Shown in pieces: positions 15,757 through 23,975 of a stretch of DNA of 33,971 nucleotides. The DNA is from an uncultured beta proteobacterium (GTDB lineage Bacteria > Pseudomonadota > Gammaproteobacteria > Burkholderiales > Burkholderiaceae_C). Under the pieces are notes generated by a model. That model was not told the origin of the DNA. It saw only the letters and a program-made list of their open reading frames with translations, and ran no database searches. The DNA is taken from NCBI GenBank assembly GCA_903844215.1, contig CAIMSP010000092.1:1-33971 (forward strand), written 5' to 3'. The translations under genes were made by a program, and so were the position numbers. Each line of letters begins with the position of its first letter. The stretch's first letter is position 1.

Positions 15757-17894
15757 ATATGACAAACTTTTCCCCGTTGAAAATGTTGCGCCGCCTGGTC
15801 TTGATGATGCTGGCCCTGGCCTTCTCGTTCGCAGCGCAGGCGCAAAACGTCATCGAATCGGTCAGCGGCACGCTGCAAGGTGGCGCCGAGGTGATTCGAA
15901 TCGAACTCTCGCAGCCGCTGACCGGCGTGCCCGCCGGATTCTCCATCCAGTCACCCGCGCGCATTGCGCTGGACTTGCCCGGATACAGCAACGGCATCGG
16001 TCGATCCGTGGTCGAGATCAACCAGGGCAACCTCAAGTCGGTGAACGTGGCTCAGGCCGGAGAGCGTTCGCGCATCGTGCTTAATTTGAAGGTGGCGACG
16101 ACCTACAAGACGCAGCAACAGGGCAAGACGCTGTTGGTCTTTCTGGACCCCGTCGTCATGGCCGCGCCGGAGGCGCCGGTCTTCGCCGAGAACCGCAACC
16201 GCGACGTGTTGCCGCTCAAGGATCTGGACTTCAGGCGTGGCGCTGACAACACCGGCCGAATCGTCGTGGCACTGGCGAACAATCAGGTCGGTGTGGACAT
16301 TCGTCAGCAGGGACAAACCCTGGTTGTGGAGTTCATGAAGTCCAGTCTGCCCGAGGGCTTGCGCCGGCGCCTGGATGTGACGGACTTCGGCACCCCGGTG
16401 CAAACCGTCACGACATTTCAGGCGGGTGACCGGGTGCGCATGGTGATCGAGCCCAAGGGCGCGTGGGAGCACAGCGCCTACCAAAGTGACACGCAGTTCG
16501 TGGTGGAAGTTCGGCCACAGAAAGTGGATGCGAAGAAGTTGACCCAGGGGCCGAACTTCAGCGGCGAGAAACTGTCGCTGAACTTCCAGAACATCGAGGT
16601 CCGCTCGCTGCTGCAGGTGATTGCCGACTTCACCAATTTCAACATCATCACCTCGGATTCGGTGGCCGGATCGGTCACCTTGCGGCTCAAGGATGTGCCC
16701 TGGGATCAGGCCTTCCAGATCATCATGGACGCCAAGAGTCTGGGCATGAAAAAGACCGGCAATGTGTTGCTGATCGCGCCCAAAGACGAACTCGACGCCA
16801 AGACCAAGAAGGATCTGGAAGCGGCTGCAGCGATCGAGAATCTGGAACCCCTGAAGACCCAGACGTTTCAGCTGAATTACGCCAAGGCAGCCGACGTGGC
16901 GGCCCAGATCACCAGCGTGGGTACGGGCAGCTCCGCCGGTGGCTCTTCCTCCGCCGGGCGCAGCATGCTGAGTTCGCGTGGCAGCGCCACGGCGGCGGCG
17001 CGCACCAACCAGCTGTTCGTGACCGATATTCCGAGCAAACTTGAAGAGATAAGACAGCTGATTGCCAAGCTCGATATCGCCGTCAGGCAGGTGCTGATCG
17101 AAGCGCGCATGGTCGAGGCATCGGACACCTTTGGCCAGTCGCTCGGCATTCGCCTCGGTGCGGCCGACCTGCGGGCACAAAACGGCGGCACCGGAGGCTA
17201 TCAAATCGGCAATGGAGCCAACAGCATTGCCATCGGCACCAGCTACGGCAACGCCGTGGCCACCACCGGCGCGGGCGGCAAGGTGGACACCAGCAGCCAG
17301 TTCGTGAACCTGCCCGCCATCGGGCAGAACGGCTTCAGCCCCGCGAGTCTGGCCGTCTCCATCTTCAGCGCCACCGCCAACCGTTTCCTGAATCTTGAAT
17401 TGTCGGCGCTGGAAGCCGATGGCAAGGGCAAGATCGTGTCGAGCCCGCGCGTGGTCACGGCCGATCAGACCAAGGCGCTGATCGAACAGGGGACCGAGTT
17501 GCCCTACCAGGTGGCCACCTCCAGTGGCGCCACGTCGATCGCTTTCCAGAAGGCCAATCTGAAGCTCGAGGTGACGCCGCAAATCACGCCCGAGGGCAGC
17601 ATCGTGCTCGACGTGGACGTGACCAACGACAGCCTGGGCGTGCTGACCTCGGCGGGCTACGCCATCAACACCAAGCACATCAAGACCCAGGTGCTGGTGG
17701 AAAACGGCGGCACCGTGGTGATCGGCGGGATCTTCACCTTGAGTGAAAGCGACGCGCTGACCCAGGTGCCGGTGCTGGGCGACATTCCCTATCTTGGCAA
17801 TCTGTTCAAGACCAAATCCAAGACCAGCAACAAGAACGAGATGCTGGTGTTCATCACCCCCAAGATGATTTCAGAACGATCCACCGTGCGTTGA
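15753..17894 (+). CDS. pilQ: Type IV pilus secretin PilQ
   Basis: Outer-membrane secretin channel through which the pilus leaves the cell. The 713-residue product has a signal peptide (cut after AQA, about residue 30) and two AMIN-type beta domains (about 35-115 and 140-240). Next comes an N0/STN domain beginning near ISLNFQNIEVRSLLQVIADF-type sequence (about 270-340), then an N1 domain with a Ser/Gly-rich loop (about 385-415). The C-terminal secretin domain ends in VPVLGDIPYLGNLFK and NEMLVFITPKMI. ATG 15753 overlaps the pilP stop. It is the last of the classical pil genes; 34 bp later comes the Ig-like lipoprotein gene. Confidence 0.97.
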   Translation: MNMTNFSPLKMLRRLVLMMLALAFSFAAQAQNVIESVSGTLQGGAEVIRIELSQPLTGVPAGFSIQSPARIALDLPGYSNGIGRSVVEINQGNLKSVNVAQAGERSRIVLNLKVATTYKTQQQGKTLLVFLDPVVMAAPEAPVFAENRNRDVLPLKDLDFRRGADNTGRIVVALANNQVGVDIRQQGQTLVVEFMKSSLPEGLRRRLDVTDFGTPVQTVTTFQAGDRVRMVIEPKGAWEHSAYQSDTQFVVEVRPQKVDAKKLTQGPNFSGEKLSLNFQNIEVRSLLQVIADFTNFNIITSDSVAGSVTLRLKDVPWDQAFQIIMDAKSLGMKKTGNVLLIAPKDELDAKTKKDLEAAAAIENLEPLKTQTFQLNYAKAADVAAQITSVGTGSSAGGSSSAGRSMLSSRGSATAAARTNQLFVTDIPSKLEEIRQLIAKLDIAVRQVLIEARMVEASDTFGQSLGIRLGAADLRAQNGGTGGYQIGNGANSIAIGTSYGNAVATTGAGGKVDTSSQFVNLPAIGQNGFSPASLAVSIFSATANRFLNLELSALEADGKGKIVSSPRVVTADQTKALIEQGTELPYQVATSSGATSIAFQKANLKLEVTPQITPEGSIVLDVDVTNDSLGVLTSAGYAINTKHIKTQVLVENGGTVVIGGIFTLSESDALTQVPVLGDIPYLGNLFKTKSKTSNKNEMLVFITPKMISERSTVR

Positions 17895-17928
17895 GCCTGA
17901 CGCAAAAAATTGAACCGTGGGAATTGAT

Positions 17929-19776
17929 ATGCAGTACTTGAAGATCATGGCATGCGCCGCTTTGTCCCTGGCCCTGGTTGCCTGTGGCGGCGGTGGTGGA
18001 AGCGCGGGCACGCCCACCGGCGGCACGGGTGGCACGGGCGGCGGCATTACCCCTCCGTCGACCGTGGCCAGCTTCACCATTTCGCTGGATAAGTCGGCAC
18101 TGACCAACTCCGGCAGCGACAAGGTCGTGGTCACCGTGCAAGCGGTCGATGCCAACCACAACCCGGTGGCCGCTGCCAAGGTCACCGGATCGGTGGACAC
18201 GGGCGTGTTCACGCCCGTTGGCACGGCCACGGATACCAGCGGCAACTTCGTCGGCAACGTGACCATCGCAGCCGACAAGACGAATCGCAACATCACGCTG
18301 TCCATCACCGTCAACGCCATCACGCAGAAGATCATCATTCCTGTGTCCGGCGGGCAGATCACCATCACACCGGTTCCTGCGACGCCGGCACCGGGACAAG
18401 CGGTGACGCTCAACCTGCAGGTGCAGGACGTGCTGGGCAAAGGGATCGCGAATGTTCCCGTGACCCTTTCGGGCACGGCGGGATTCAGCGGAACCACCAA
18501 TACCGACAGCAATGGCAACCTGCTGGTGAGCGGCCCGGCTCCGGCCTCCGCCGCGAGCTACACCGTCTCCGCATCGGCATCAGGACTGACGGCGACGACA
18601 ACGATACAGGTGGTGGACACGGGCGGAAATACCATTCCTGCCGCCGTCCTCGTTGACTACCAAGGCAACGCCATTACCATCGGCCAGGTCGCTGCCTCGC
18701 TCACGGCGAATCCCACTTCCATCGGGACCAATGCGACCGGTGTCACGACGAACCGTGCCTCGCTCAGCGCCAAGTTCGTCGCGCCTGGCAACGTCGGCAT
18801 ACAGAATATGCGCGTGCGCTTTGACATTGTTCCTCCTGCCTTGGGTTCTGGGGAATTCATCTCCACCGGCGTCGCGACGGTTTACAGCAAGGTTGACGGC
18901 TCGGCGACGGCGGACTATGTGGCGGGGACGCGCAGCAGTCCCACCAACGGCGTGTTGTTGCGTGCCTGCTATGCGGCGACCGACGCCGCCTTGGCGGCAA
19001 CGGGCGCATCCGCGCCTCCCTGTGTGACGGCGACGATGACGGTCCAAGGTCAGCCCCTGGCGATTGCCATCGTCAACCAGAACACCATGACCAAGGACGG
19101 TTCGGGCCTGTTCTATCAAGAGCCATTCGGTATTCAGGTGGCGGACTCTTCCGGCGTGGCCGTGCCGGGCGCCCGGGTCACGGTCAGCGTGGACATCACG
19201 CACTACGGCAAGGGGGTCTGGAACAACCACTACCCGGTGCTAACGCCTGATCTCAATTTTGGCTACGCCACGGTGCTGGCTCCGAATCCACCTGGCGGTC
19301 TGAGTGGCTACTACTGGCTGGGTTGCACGACCAAAGACGCGAGCGGCAATATTCTGCCAAGCTGCTTAACAGACCGCTCGCCCGTGACGAATAATCCGGT
19401 CTACACCGACGATATTCCACCGGACGCTTGGAACAACGTCTGGTGTCAGAACGAAGACATCAACCGCAACGGCACACTCGATGCCGGTGAGGATATCAAC
19501 GGCAACGTTGTGCTGGATCCGAGTAAATCAGAAATCGTTTTGTCGTACGTGAATGGCAATGTCACCGATGCCAACGGGCGACTCCTGATCCAGGCGTCCT
19601 ATGGCCAAAACATGGGCGGCTGGCTCGCCTACACCATCAAGGCGACGACCTCGGTCGTGGGTTCGGAAGGCACCAAGTCGCGCAGTTTCGTCACCAGCGT
19701 GTTGCAGGCCGACGTGCCCAACGGCGCTTTCCTGACGCCGCCCTACGGGTCCGGCCGGTGCATTGATCCACATTGA
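17929..19776 (+). CDS. Lipoprotein with bacterial Ig-like domains and EF-hand-type loops (unknown function)
   Basis: A 615-residue predicted lipoprotein of unknown function. The signal peptide ends in lipobox LVAC (C19), followed by a Gly/Thr-rich linker. Next are about three beta-rich, Thr/Ser/Val-rich Ig-like segments resembling Big_1 (roughly 55-140, 143-235, 250-350). Near the C-terminus, DINRNGTLDAGE (510-521) fits a calcium EF-hand loop at positions 1, 3, 5, 7, 9 and 12; a shorter DINGNVVLD follows. Six cysteines after the lipobox fall into three close pairs. ATG 17929 (GGGA eight bases upstream) is preferred over GTG 17917. It sits 34 bp after pilQ and before aroK, so it is probably co-transcribed with the pil genes; an adhesin or pilus-accessory role is inference only. 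Confidence 0.85.
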   Translation: MQYLKIMACAALSLALVACGGGGGSAGTPTGGTGGTGGGITPPSTVASFTISLDKSALTNSGSDKVVVTVQAVDANHNPVAAAKVTGSVDTGVFTPVGTATDTSGNFVGNVTIAADKTNRNITLSITVNAITQKIIIPVSGGQITITPVPATPAPGQAVTLNLQVQDVLGKGIANVPVTLSGTAGFSGTTNTDSNGNLLVSGPAPASAASYTVSASASGLTATTTIQVVDTGGNTIPAAVLVDYQGNAITIGQVAASLTANPTSIGTNATGVTTNRASLSAKFVAPGNVGIQNMRVRFDIVPPALGSGEFISTGVATVYSKVDGSATADYVAGTRSSPTNGVLLRACYAATDAALAATGASAPPCVTATMTVQGQPLAIAIVNQNTMTKDGSGLFYQEPFGIQVADSSGVAVPGARVTVSVDITHYGKGVWNNHYPVLTPDLNFGYATVLAPNPPGGLSGYYWLGCTTKDASGNILPSCLTDRSPVTNNPVYTDDIPPDAWNNVWCQNEDINRNGTLDAGEDINGNVVLDPSKSEIVLSYVNGNVTDANGRLLIQASYGQNMGGWLAYTIKATTSVVGSEGTKSRSFVTSVLQADVPNGAFLTPPYGSGRCIDPH

Positions 19777-19785
19777 TTTGGCCTC

Positions 19786-20337
19786 GTGGTGAGCACGCCT
19801 GACGTGCCAGCGGCAGCGCCGCTGCGATTTGCGCTGATCGGCTTGCCCGGCTCGGGCAAGAGCACGGTCGGGCGCCAGCTCTCACGGCGCTTGCAACTCC
19901 CTTTTGTTGACAGCGACCAGGTGTTGGAGCAGCGCCTGGGCGCCAGCATTCGCGACTTCTTTGCGAGCGACGGCGAGAGCCGCTTTCGTGACCTGGAAGA
20001 GCAGGTGATCGACGAGCTCACGCGCACCCACCAGGGCATTCTTGCCACCGGCGGCGGCGTCGTGCTGCGCGCCGCGAACCGCGAGCATTTGCACCAGCGC
20101 AGCCATGTGATCTATTTGCGCTCCACGCCGGAAGAGATCTACCGGCGCCTGCGCCACGATCAGATCCGGCCGCTGCTGCAGGTGGAAGACCCGATGCAGC
20201 GGCTGCGCGAACTGCACGCCGTGCGCGACCCCTTGTATCTGGAGACGGCGCACTTTGTCATCGAGACCGGGCGCCCGTCGCTGGCCACGCTGGTGAATAT
20301 GATCGTGATGCAGTTGGAACTGGCCGGCCTAGCCTGA
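19786..20337 (+). CDS. aroK: Shikimate kinase
   Basis: Phosphorylates shikimate with ATP in the chorismate pathway for aromatic amino acids. The 183-residue product has Walker A GLPGSGKST near residue 19, the shikimate-binding D-S-D-Q pattern (FVDSDQVLE), ESRFRDLE, the TGGGVVLR motif and the lid arginines in RPLLQ. The start is GTG 19786, or GTG 19789 directly after it; neither has a good ribosome binding site, which suggests coupling to upstream translation. It lies 9 bp after the lipoprotein gene, keeping the common pil-aroK link. The usual partner aroB does not follow. Confidence 0.96.
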   Translation: MVSTPDVPAAAPLRFALIGLPGSGKSTVGRQLSRRLQLPFVDSDQVLEQRLGASIRDFFASDGESRFRDLEEQVIDELTRTHQGILATGGGVVLRAANREHLHQRSHVIYLRSTPEEIYRRLRHDQIRPLLQVEDPMQRLRELHAVRDPLYLETAHFVIETGRPSLATLVNMIVMQLELAGLA

Positions 20338-20363
20338 GTTTCAGCCAAGGGCCGCGCCAAGCT

Positions 20364-20840
20364 TCAGGCCGCGGCTGGGAACAGCCAGAGCAGCGACACG
20401 GTCATGGTCACGTAGCGCAGAAATTTACCGACCATCATGTAGAGCACGCAGGGCCAGAACGCCAACTTGAGCCAACCGGCCACCCCGCACAGCGGGTCGC
20501 CGACGATGGGCAGCCAGCTCAACAGGCAGGCTTTGGGCCCCAGGCGTTCGAGCCAATCCAGTGCCTTGAGGTGGGTGTTGGAATGCCGGTATTTGTCCAC
20601 CACCCGGTGCGATTCGAAGCCCATGGCCCAGGTCACGACGCCGCCCAGCGTGTTGCCCGCTGTCGCCACCAGGATGGCCGGCCAGAACAAATCCGGGTTC
20701 AGTTTCAACAGGCCAAACAGCGCCGGCTCGGAGCCCAGTGGCAGCAGCGTGGCGGAAATGAAGCACACCACAAACAGCGTGCTCAGTCCGTATTGCGGCA
20801 GCGCCAGCAAGCTGAGAAATTGGTTGATCCAGAGTTCCAT
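20364..20840 (-). CDS. YqaA-family inner-membrane protein (DedA/VTT superfamily)
   Basis: A small integral membrane protein of 158 residues in the SNARE-associated/DedA (VTT) superfamily. It has four or so hydrophobic segments and the family landmarks FISATLLPLGSEPALFGLL, ATAGNTLGGVVTWAMG, and SWLPIVGDPLCGVAGWLK, which resembles the re-entrant-loop G-x-x-x-G/P motif. Members are thought to move lipids or maintain membrane potential, but YqaA itself is poorly characterised. ATG 20840 follows GGGG; a GTG at 20861 would add seven residues. A TATACT -10 is visible just upstream. It converges on aroK with a 26-bp gap. Confidence 0.88.
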   Translation of the reverse strand: MELWINQFLSLLALPQYGLSTLFVVCFISATLLPLGSEPALFGLLKLNPDLFWPAILVATAGNTLGGVVTWAMGFESHRVVDKYRHSNTHLKALDWLERLGPKACLLSWLPIVGDPLCGVAGWLKLAFWPCVLYMMVGKFLRYVTMTVSLLWLFPAAA

Positions 20841-21007
20841 GACAGGCCCCAGTATAGGCACGAGGCCGCGCGAAAAAGAATTCGGCGGATTTCAATTGCT
20901 GAAATTTTGGGCAGCTAAAATAGGCCTCCCCTTGCAACCGAGCCGCGCAGCAGCGCGCCTGCGCTGGCTGGGGCTGCCAAACCTTTCCCAACGCCAAACT
21001 TTTTCGC
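20841..21007. promoter_or_regulatory. Divergent yqaA / dusB-fis-purH promoter region
   Basis: This 167-bp gap contains TATACT for the yqaA-like gene (minus) and TAAAAT (20916-20921) as a -10 for dusB (plus). A perfect inverted repeat ATTTCA-N5-TGAAAT (20889-20905) lies where the dusB -35 region would be and could be a regulator site. If the -10 is right, the dusB leader is about 80 nt and GC-rich. Confidence 0.45.
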
Positions 21008-22054
21008 ATGCACATCGGCCATTTCTCCTTGGCGAACAACTTGTTCGTCGCGCCCATGGCGGGTGTGACGGACCGGCCGTTTCGCCAACTGTGCAAGCGC
21101 CTGGGCGCGGGCTATGCGGTGAGCGAGATGCTGACGTCGCGCCCGGACTTGTGGAACACGGCCAAGACCACGCGGCGCGCCAATCACGAGGGCGAGGCGG
21201 GCCCGATCGCGGTGCAGATCGCCGGCACCGAGGCGGCCATGATGGCTGACGCGGCGCGCCACAACATCGACGGCGGTGCGCAGATCATCGATATCAACAT
21301 GGGCTGTCCGGCGAAGAAAGTCTGCAACAAGTGGGCAGGCTCGGCGTTGATGCAGGACGAGCCGCTGGCGCTGGCGATCGTGCAAGCGGTGGTCGCGGCC
21401 TGCGCGCCGCACAAGGTGCCGGTGAGCGTGAAGATGCGCAGCGGCTGGAGCCAGTCGAACAAGAACGCCGTGATCCTGGCGCGTCGCTTTGAAGAGGCCG
21501 GTGTGCAGCTGCTCACGGTCCACGGCCGCACGCGCGAGCAGGGCTACGGCGGCGTCGCCGAGTACGACAGCGTCGCCGCCGTCAAGGCCGCCGTGGCCAT
21601 TCCCGTGGTGGCGAATGGCGACATCACGACGCCGCAACAGGCGCGCGAGGTGCTGGCTTTGACCGGCGCCGACGCCGTGATGCTGGGACGTGCGGCGCAA
21701 GGTCGGCCCTGGATCTTTCGCGAAGTGGCGCACTTCCTGGCCACCGGTGAGCTGCTGGCGCCGCCCCTGGTGGTTGAAGTCAAGCGCCTGCTGCTGGACC
21801 ACCTGCTGGACCACCACGCTTTTTACGGCGACTTCCTGGGCGTGCGCACGGCGCGCAAACACATCGGCTGGTACCTGCGCACGCTGCCCGAGGCGGCTGA
21901 ATTTCGCCAAGGGCTCAACCTGCTGGACGACTGCGCCGCGCAATGGCGCGCCGTGTCAGATTATTTTGACGAACTCGCGCAGCGCATGGATCGCATGCCG
22001 GCGCCTGAAGCTTTGCACCAGAACAATAACAACCCATTGGAGACTGTGACATGA
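21008..22054 (+). CDS. dusB: tRNA-dihydrouridine synthase B
   Basis: FMN- and NADPH-dependent enzyme that reduces specific uridines in the tRNA D-loop. The 348-residue product is a TIM barrel plus a C-terminal helical domain. It begins with LFVAPMAGVTDRPFR and has the DINMGCPAKKVCNK motif, with C100 as the expected catalytic acid. KMRSGW, TVHGRTREQGY and VVANGDI follow as in DusB. The dusB-fis pairing supports the subtype. ATG 21008 has no strong ribosome binding site. The stop overlaps the fis start (ATGA at 22051-22054). Confidence 0.96.
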   Translation: MHIGHFSLANNLFVAPMAGVTDRPFRQLCKRLGAGYAVSEMLTSRPDLWNTAKTTRRANHEGEAGPIAVQIAGTEAAMMADAARHNIDGGAQIIDINMGCPAKKVCNKWAGSALMQDEPLALAIVQAVVAACAPHKVPVSVKMRSGWSQSNKNAVILARRFEEAGVQLLTVHGRTREQGYGGVAEYDSVAAVKAAVAIPVVANGDITTPQQAREVLALTGADAVMLGRAAQGRPWIFREVAHFLATGELLAPPLVVEVKRLLLDHLLDHHAFYGDFLGVRTARKHIGWYLRTLPEAAEFRQGLNLLDDCAAQWRAVSDYFDELAQRMDRMPAPEALHQNNNNPLETVT

Positions 22055-22287
22055 GCAAGAACCACATCGAAGAATGTGTTCGCGCCAGCCTGGAGAGCTA
22101 TTTCAAGGATCTGCGCGGCACCGAGCCGGCCGGCCTGTACACCATGATGATCCGTGTCATGGAGCGCCCGCTGTTGGAAGTCGTGATGAAGCAGGCCGAT
22201 GACAACCAGTCACGCGCTGCGGAATGGCTGGGCCTGAACCGCAACACCTTGCGCAAGAAACTCGTCGAACACAAACTTTTGAAATGA
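22051..22287 (+). CDS. fis: Fis-family DNA-binding protein
   Basis: Nucleoid-associated regulator of 78 residues. The C-terminal helix-turn-helix is [26 protein letters not shown], the normal Fis recognition region. The N-terminal helices form the dimer core ([19 protein letters not shown]). It lacks the longer N-terminal beta-hairpin arm of E. coli Fis, as is usual in betaproteobacteria. It is coupled to dusB upstream (ATGA) and to purH downstream (ATGA), so its level should follow the operon promoter. Confidence 0.96.
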   Translation: MSKNHIEECVRASLESYFKDLRGTEPAGLYTMMIRVMERPLLEVVMKQADDNQSRAAEWLGLNRNTLRKKLVEHKLLK

Positions 22288-23861
22288 AACCCTCCATGAA
22301 CGCACTCCTCTCCGTTTCCGACAAAACCGGCATCCTCGAATTTGCCCGCGCCCTGCATGCCCTCGGCATCAAGCTCATTTCCACCGGCGGCACGGCCAAG
22401 CTGCTGGCCGACAACGGCCTGCCCGTGACCGAAGTGGCCCAGCTCACGGGATTCCCCGAGATGCTCGACGGTCGCGTCAAGACCCTGCATCCCACGGTGC
22501 ATGGCGGGCTGCTGGCGCGGCGCGACTTGCCCGAGCACATGGCCGCGCTCAAGGCCCACAGCATCGACACCATCGACCTGCTGGTGGTGAACCTCTATCC
22601 TTTTGAAGCCACGGTCGCCCGGGCCGGCTGCACGCTGGAAGATGCGATCGAGAACATCGACATCGGCGGACCGGCCATGGTGCGCAGCGCGGCCAAGAAC
22701 TGGAAGGACGTGGGCGTGCTCACCGACGCCTCGCAATACCAGCAAGTGCTAGTCGAGCTCAAGGCCGACGGCAAGATCAGCGACGCCACCAAGTTCGCGC
22801 TTGCGGTGGCCGCGTTCAACCGCATCAGCAACTACGACGGCGCCATCTCCGATTACCTCTCCAGCGTCCAGTCCGACGCCAGCCGCGCGCTGTTCCCGGG
22901 TCAGACGAATCTCCAGTTCACCAAGTTGCAGGACCTGCGCTACGGCGAGAACCCACACCAACAGGCGGCCTTCTACCGCGACCTGCAGCCGGCCGCCGGC
23001 TCGCTCGTCACCGCCAAACAATTGCAGGGCAAGGAGCTGAGCTACAACAACATCGCCGACGCCGACGCGGCCTGGGAATGCGTGAAGAGCTTTGACGCCA
23101 AGGCCGCAGCCTGCGTCATCGTCAAGCATGCCAACCCCTGCGGCGTGGCCGTGGGCGCGAGTGCGCTGCAGGCCTACAGCAAGGCCTTGCAGACCGATCC
23201 GACCTCGGCCTTCGGCGGCATCATCGCGCTGAACTGCACGCTCGACGAGGCCACGGCGCAGCTGATCGCCAAGCAATTCGTCGAAGTGCTGATGGCCCCG
23301 GCGTTCACGCCCGAGGCGCTGGCGGTGTTCAAGTCCAAGGTGAATGTGCGCATCCTGCAAATCGAACTTCCGGCCGACGGCAGCCGCGGCGGCAACGCCA
23401 TCGACATCAAGCGCGTGAGTTCAGGCCTGCTGATGCAGACCGCCGACAGCCATGAACTGGCGCTCTCCGACCTGAAGGTCGTGACCCGGGTTCAGCCCAC
23501 GGCGCAGCAGTTGCAGGACCTGCTGTTCGCCTGGAAAGTGGCGAAGTACGTCAAGTCCAACGCCATCGTGTTCTGCGCCAACGGCATGACCATGGGCGTG
23601 GGCGCAGGCCAGATGAGCCGCCTTGATTCAGCGCGCATTGCCAGCATCAAGGCGCAGCACGCCGGGCTGTCTTTGCAGGGCACGGTCGTGGCCAGCGACG
23701 CCTTCTTCCCCTTCCGTGACGGCCTGGACGTGGTGGTCGATGCCGGCGCCAACTGCGTCATTCAGCCCGGTGGCAGCATGCGCGACCAGGAAGTGATCGC
23801 CGCCGCCGACGAGCGCGGCGTGGCCATGGTGTTCAGCGGCGTCAGGCACTTCCGTCATTGA
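22284..23861 (+). CDS. purH: Bifunctional AICAR transformylase/IMP cyclohydrolase
   Basis: Catalyses the last two steps of IMP synthesis: formylation of AICAR using 10-formyl-THF, then ring closure. The 525-residue product has the cyclohydrolase domain first ([42 protein letters not shown]). The transformylase domain follows, with [14 protein letters not shown], the catalytic [19 protein letters not shown] and the end [13 protein letters not shown] and [21 protein letters not shown] 22284 overlaps the fis stop; ATG 22296 would start at MNALLSV and is equally possible. It closes the dusB-fis-purH operon. Confidence 0.97.
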   Translation: MKPSMNALLSVSDKTGILEFARALHALGIKLISTGGTAKLLADNGLPVTEVAQLTGFPEMLDGRVKTLHPTVHGGLLARRDLPEHMAALKAHSIDTIDLLVVNLYPFEATVARAGCTLEDAIENIDIGGPAMVRSAAKNWKDVGVLTDASQYQQVLVELKADGKISDATKFALAVAAFNRISNYDGAISDYLSSVQSDASRALFPGQTNLQFTKLQDLRYGENPHQQAAFYRDLQPAAGSLVTAKQLQGKELSYNNIADADAAWECVKSFDAKAAACVIVKHANPCGVAVGASALQAYSKALQTDPTSAFGGIIALNCTLDEATAQLIAKQFVEVLMAPAFTPEALAVFKSKVNVRILQIELPADGSRGGNAIDIKRVSSGLLMQTADSHELALSDLKVVTRVQPTAQQLQDLLFAWKVAKYVKSNAIVFCANGMTMGVGAGQMSRLDSARIASIKAQHAGLSLQGTVVASDAFFPFRDGLDVVVDAGANCVIQPGGSMRDQEVIAAADERGVAMVFSGVRHFRH

Positions 23862-23880
23862 TTCAGGGCGCTGGTGACCT

Positions 23881-23961
23881 GTCGGGTTACGCCCTTTGGT
23901 CTAACCCGACCTACTTCAGGTTTGAGAGGGCGTAGGTCGGGTTAGCGCAGCGTAACCCGAC
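23881..23961. repeat. Nested REP-like palindrome (inverted pair) between purH and rmuC
   Basis: An 81-bp element made of two inverted REP-like units. The outer arms GTCGGGTTACGC (23881-23892) and GCGTAACCCGAC (23950-23961) match perfectly. The inner arms CTAACCCGACCTAC (23901-23914) and GTAGGTCGGGTTAG (23932-23945) also match perfectly. Each half can fold on its own through GTCGGGTTA/TAACCCGAC. The position between convergent purH and rmuC suits a bidirectional transcript end or a dispersed extragenic repeat of the BIME kind. Confidence 0.9.
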
Positions 23962-23975
23962 ATCCTCAAACGGAT

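Noticed and set aside
15951-17678. 575-codon open frame on the minus strand opposite pilQ
   Set aside because: Shadow of the pilQ codon pattern; no ribosome binding site, no recognisable motif.
20338-20376. GC-rich imperfect hairpin between aroK and the yqaA-like gene
   Set aside because: CAGCC/GGCTG arms with an unpaired, repetitive interior and no T-tract; it also overlaps the yqaA-like 3' end. Not distinguishable from chance in GC-rich DNA.
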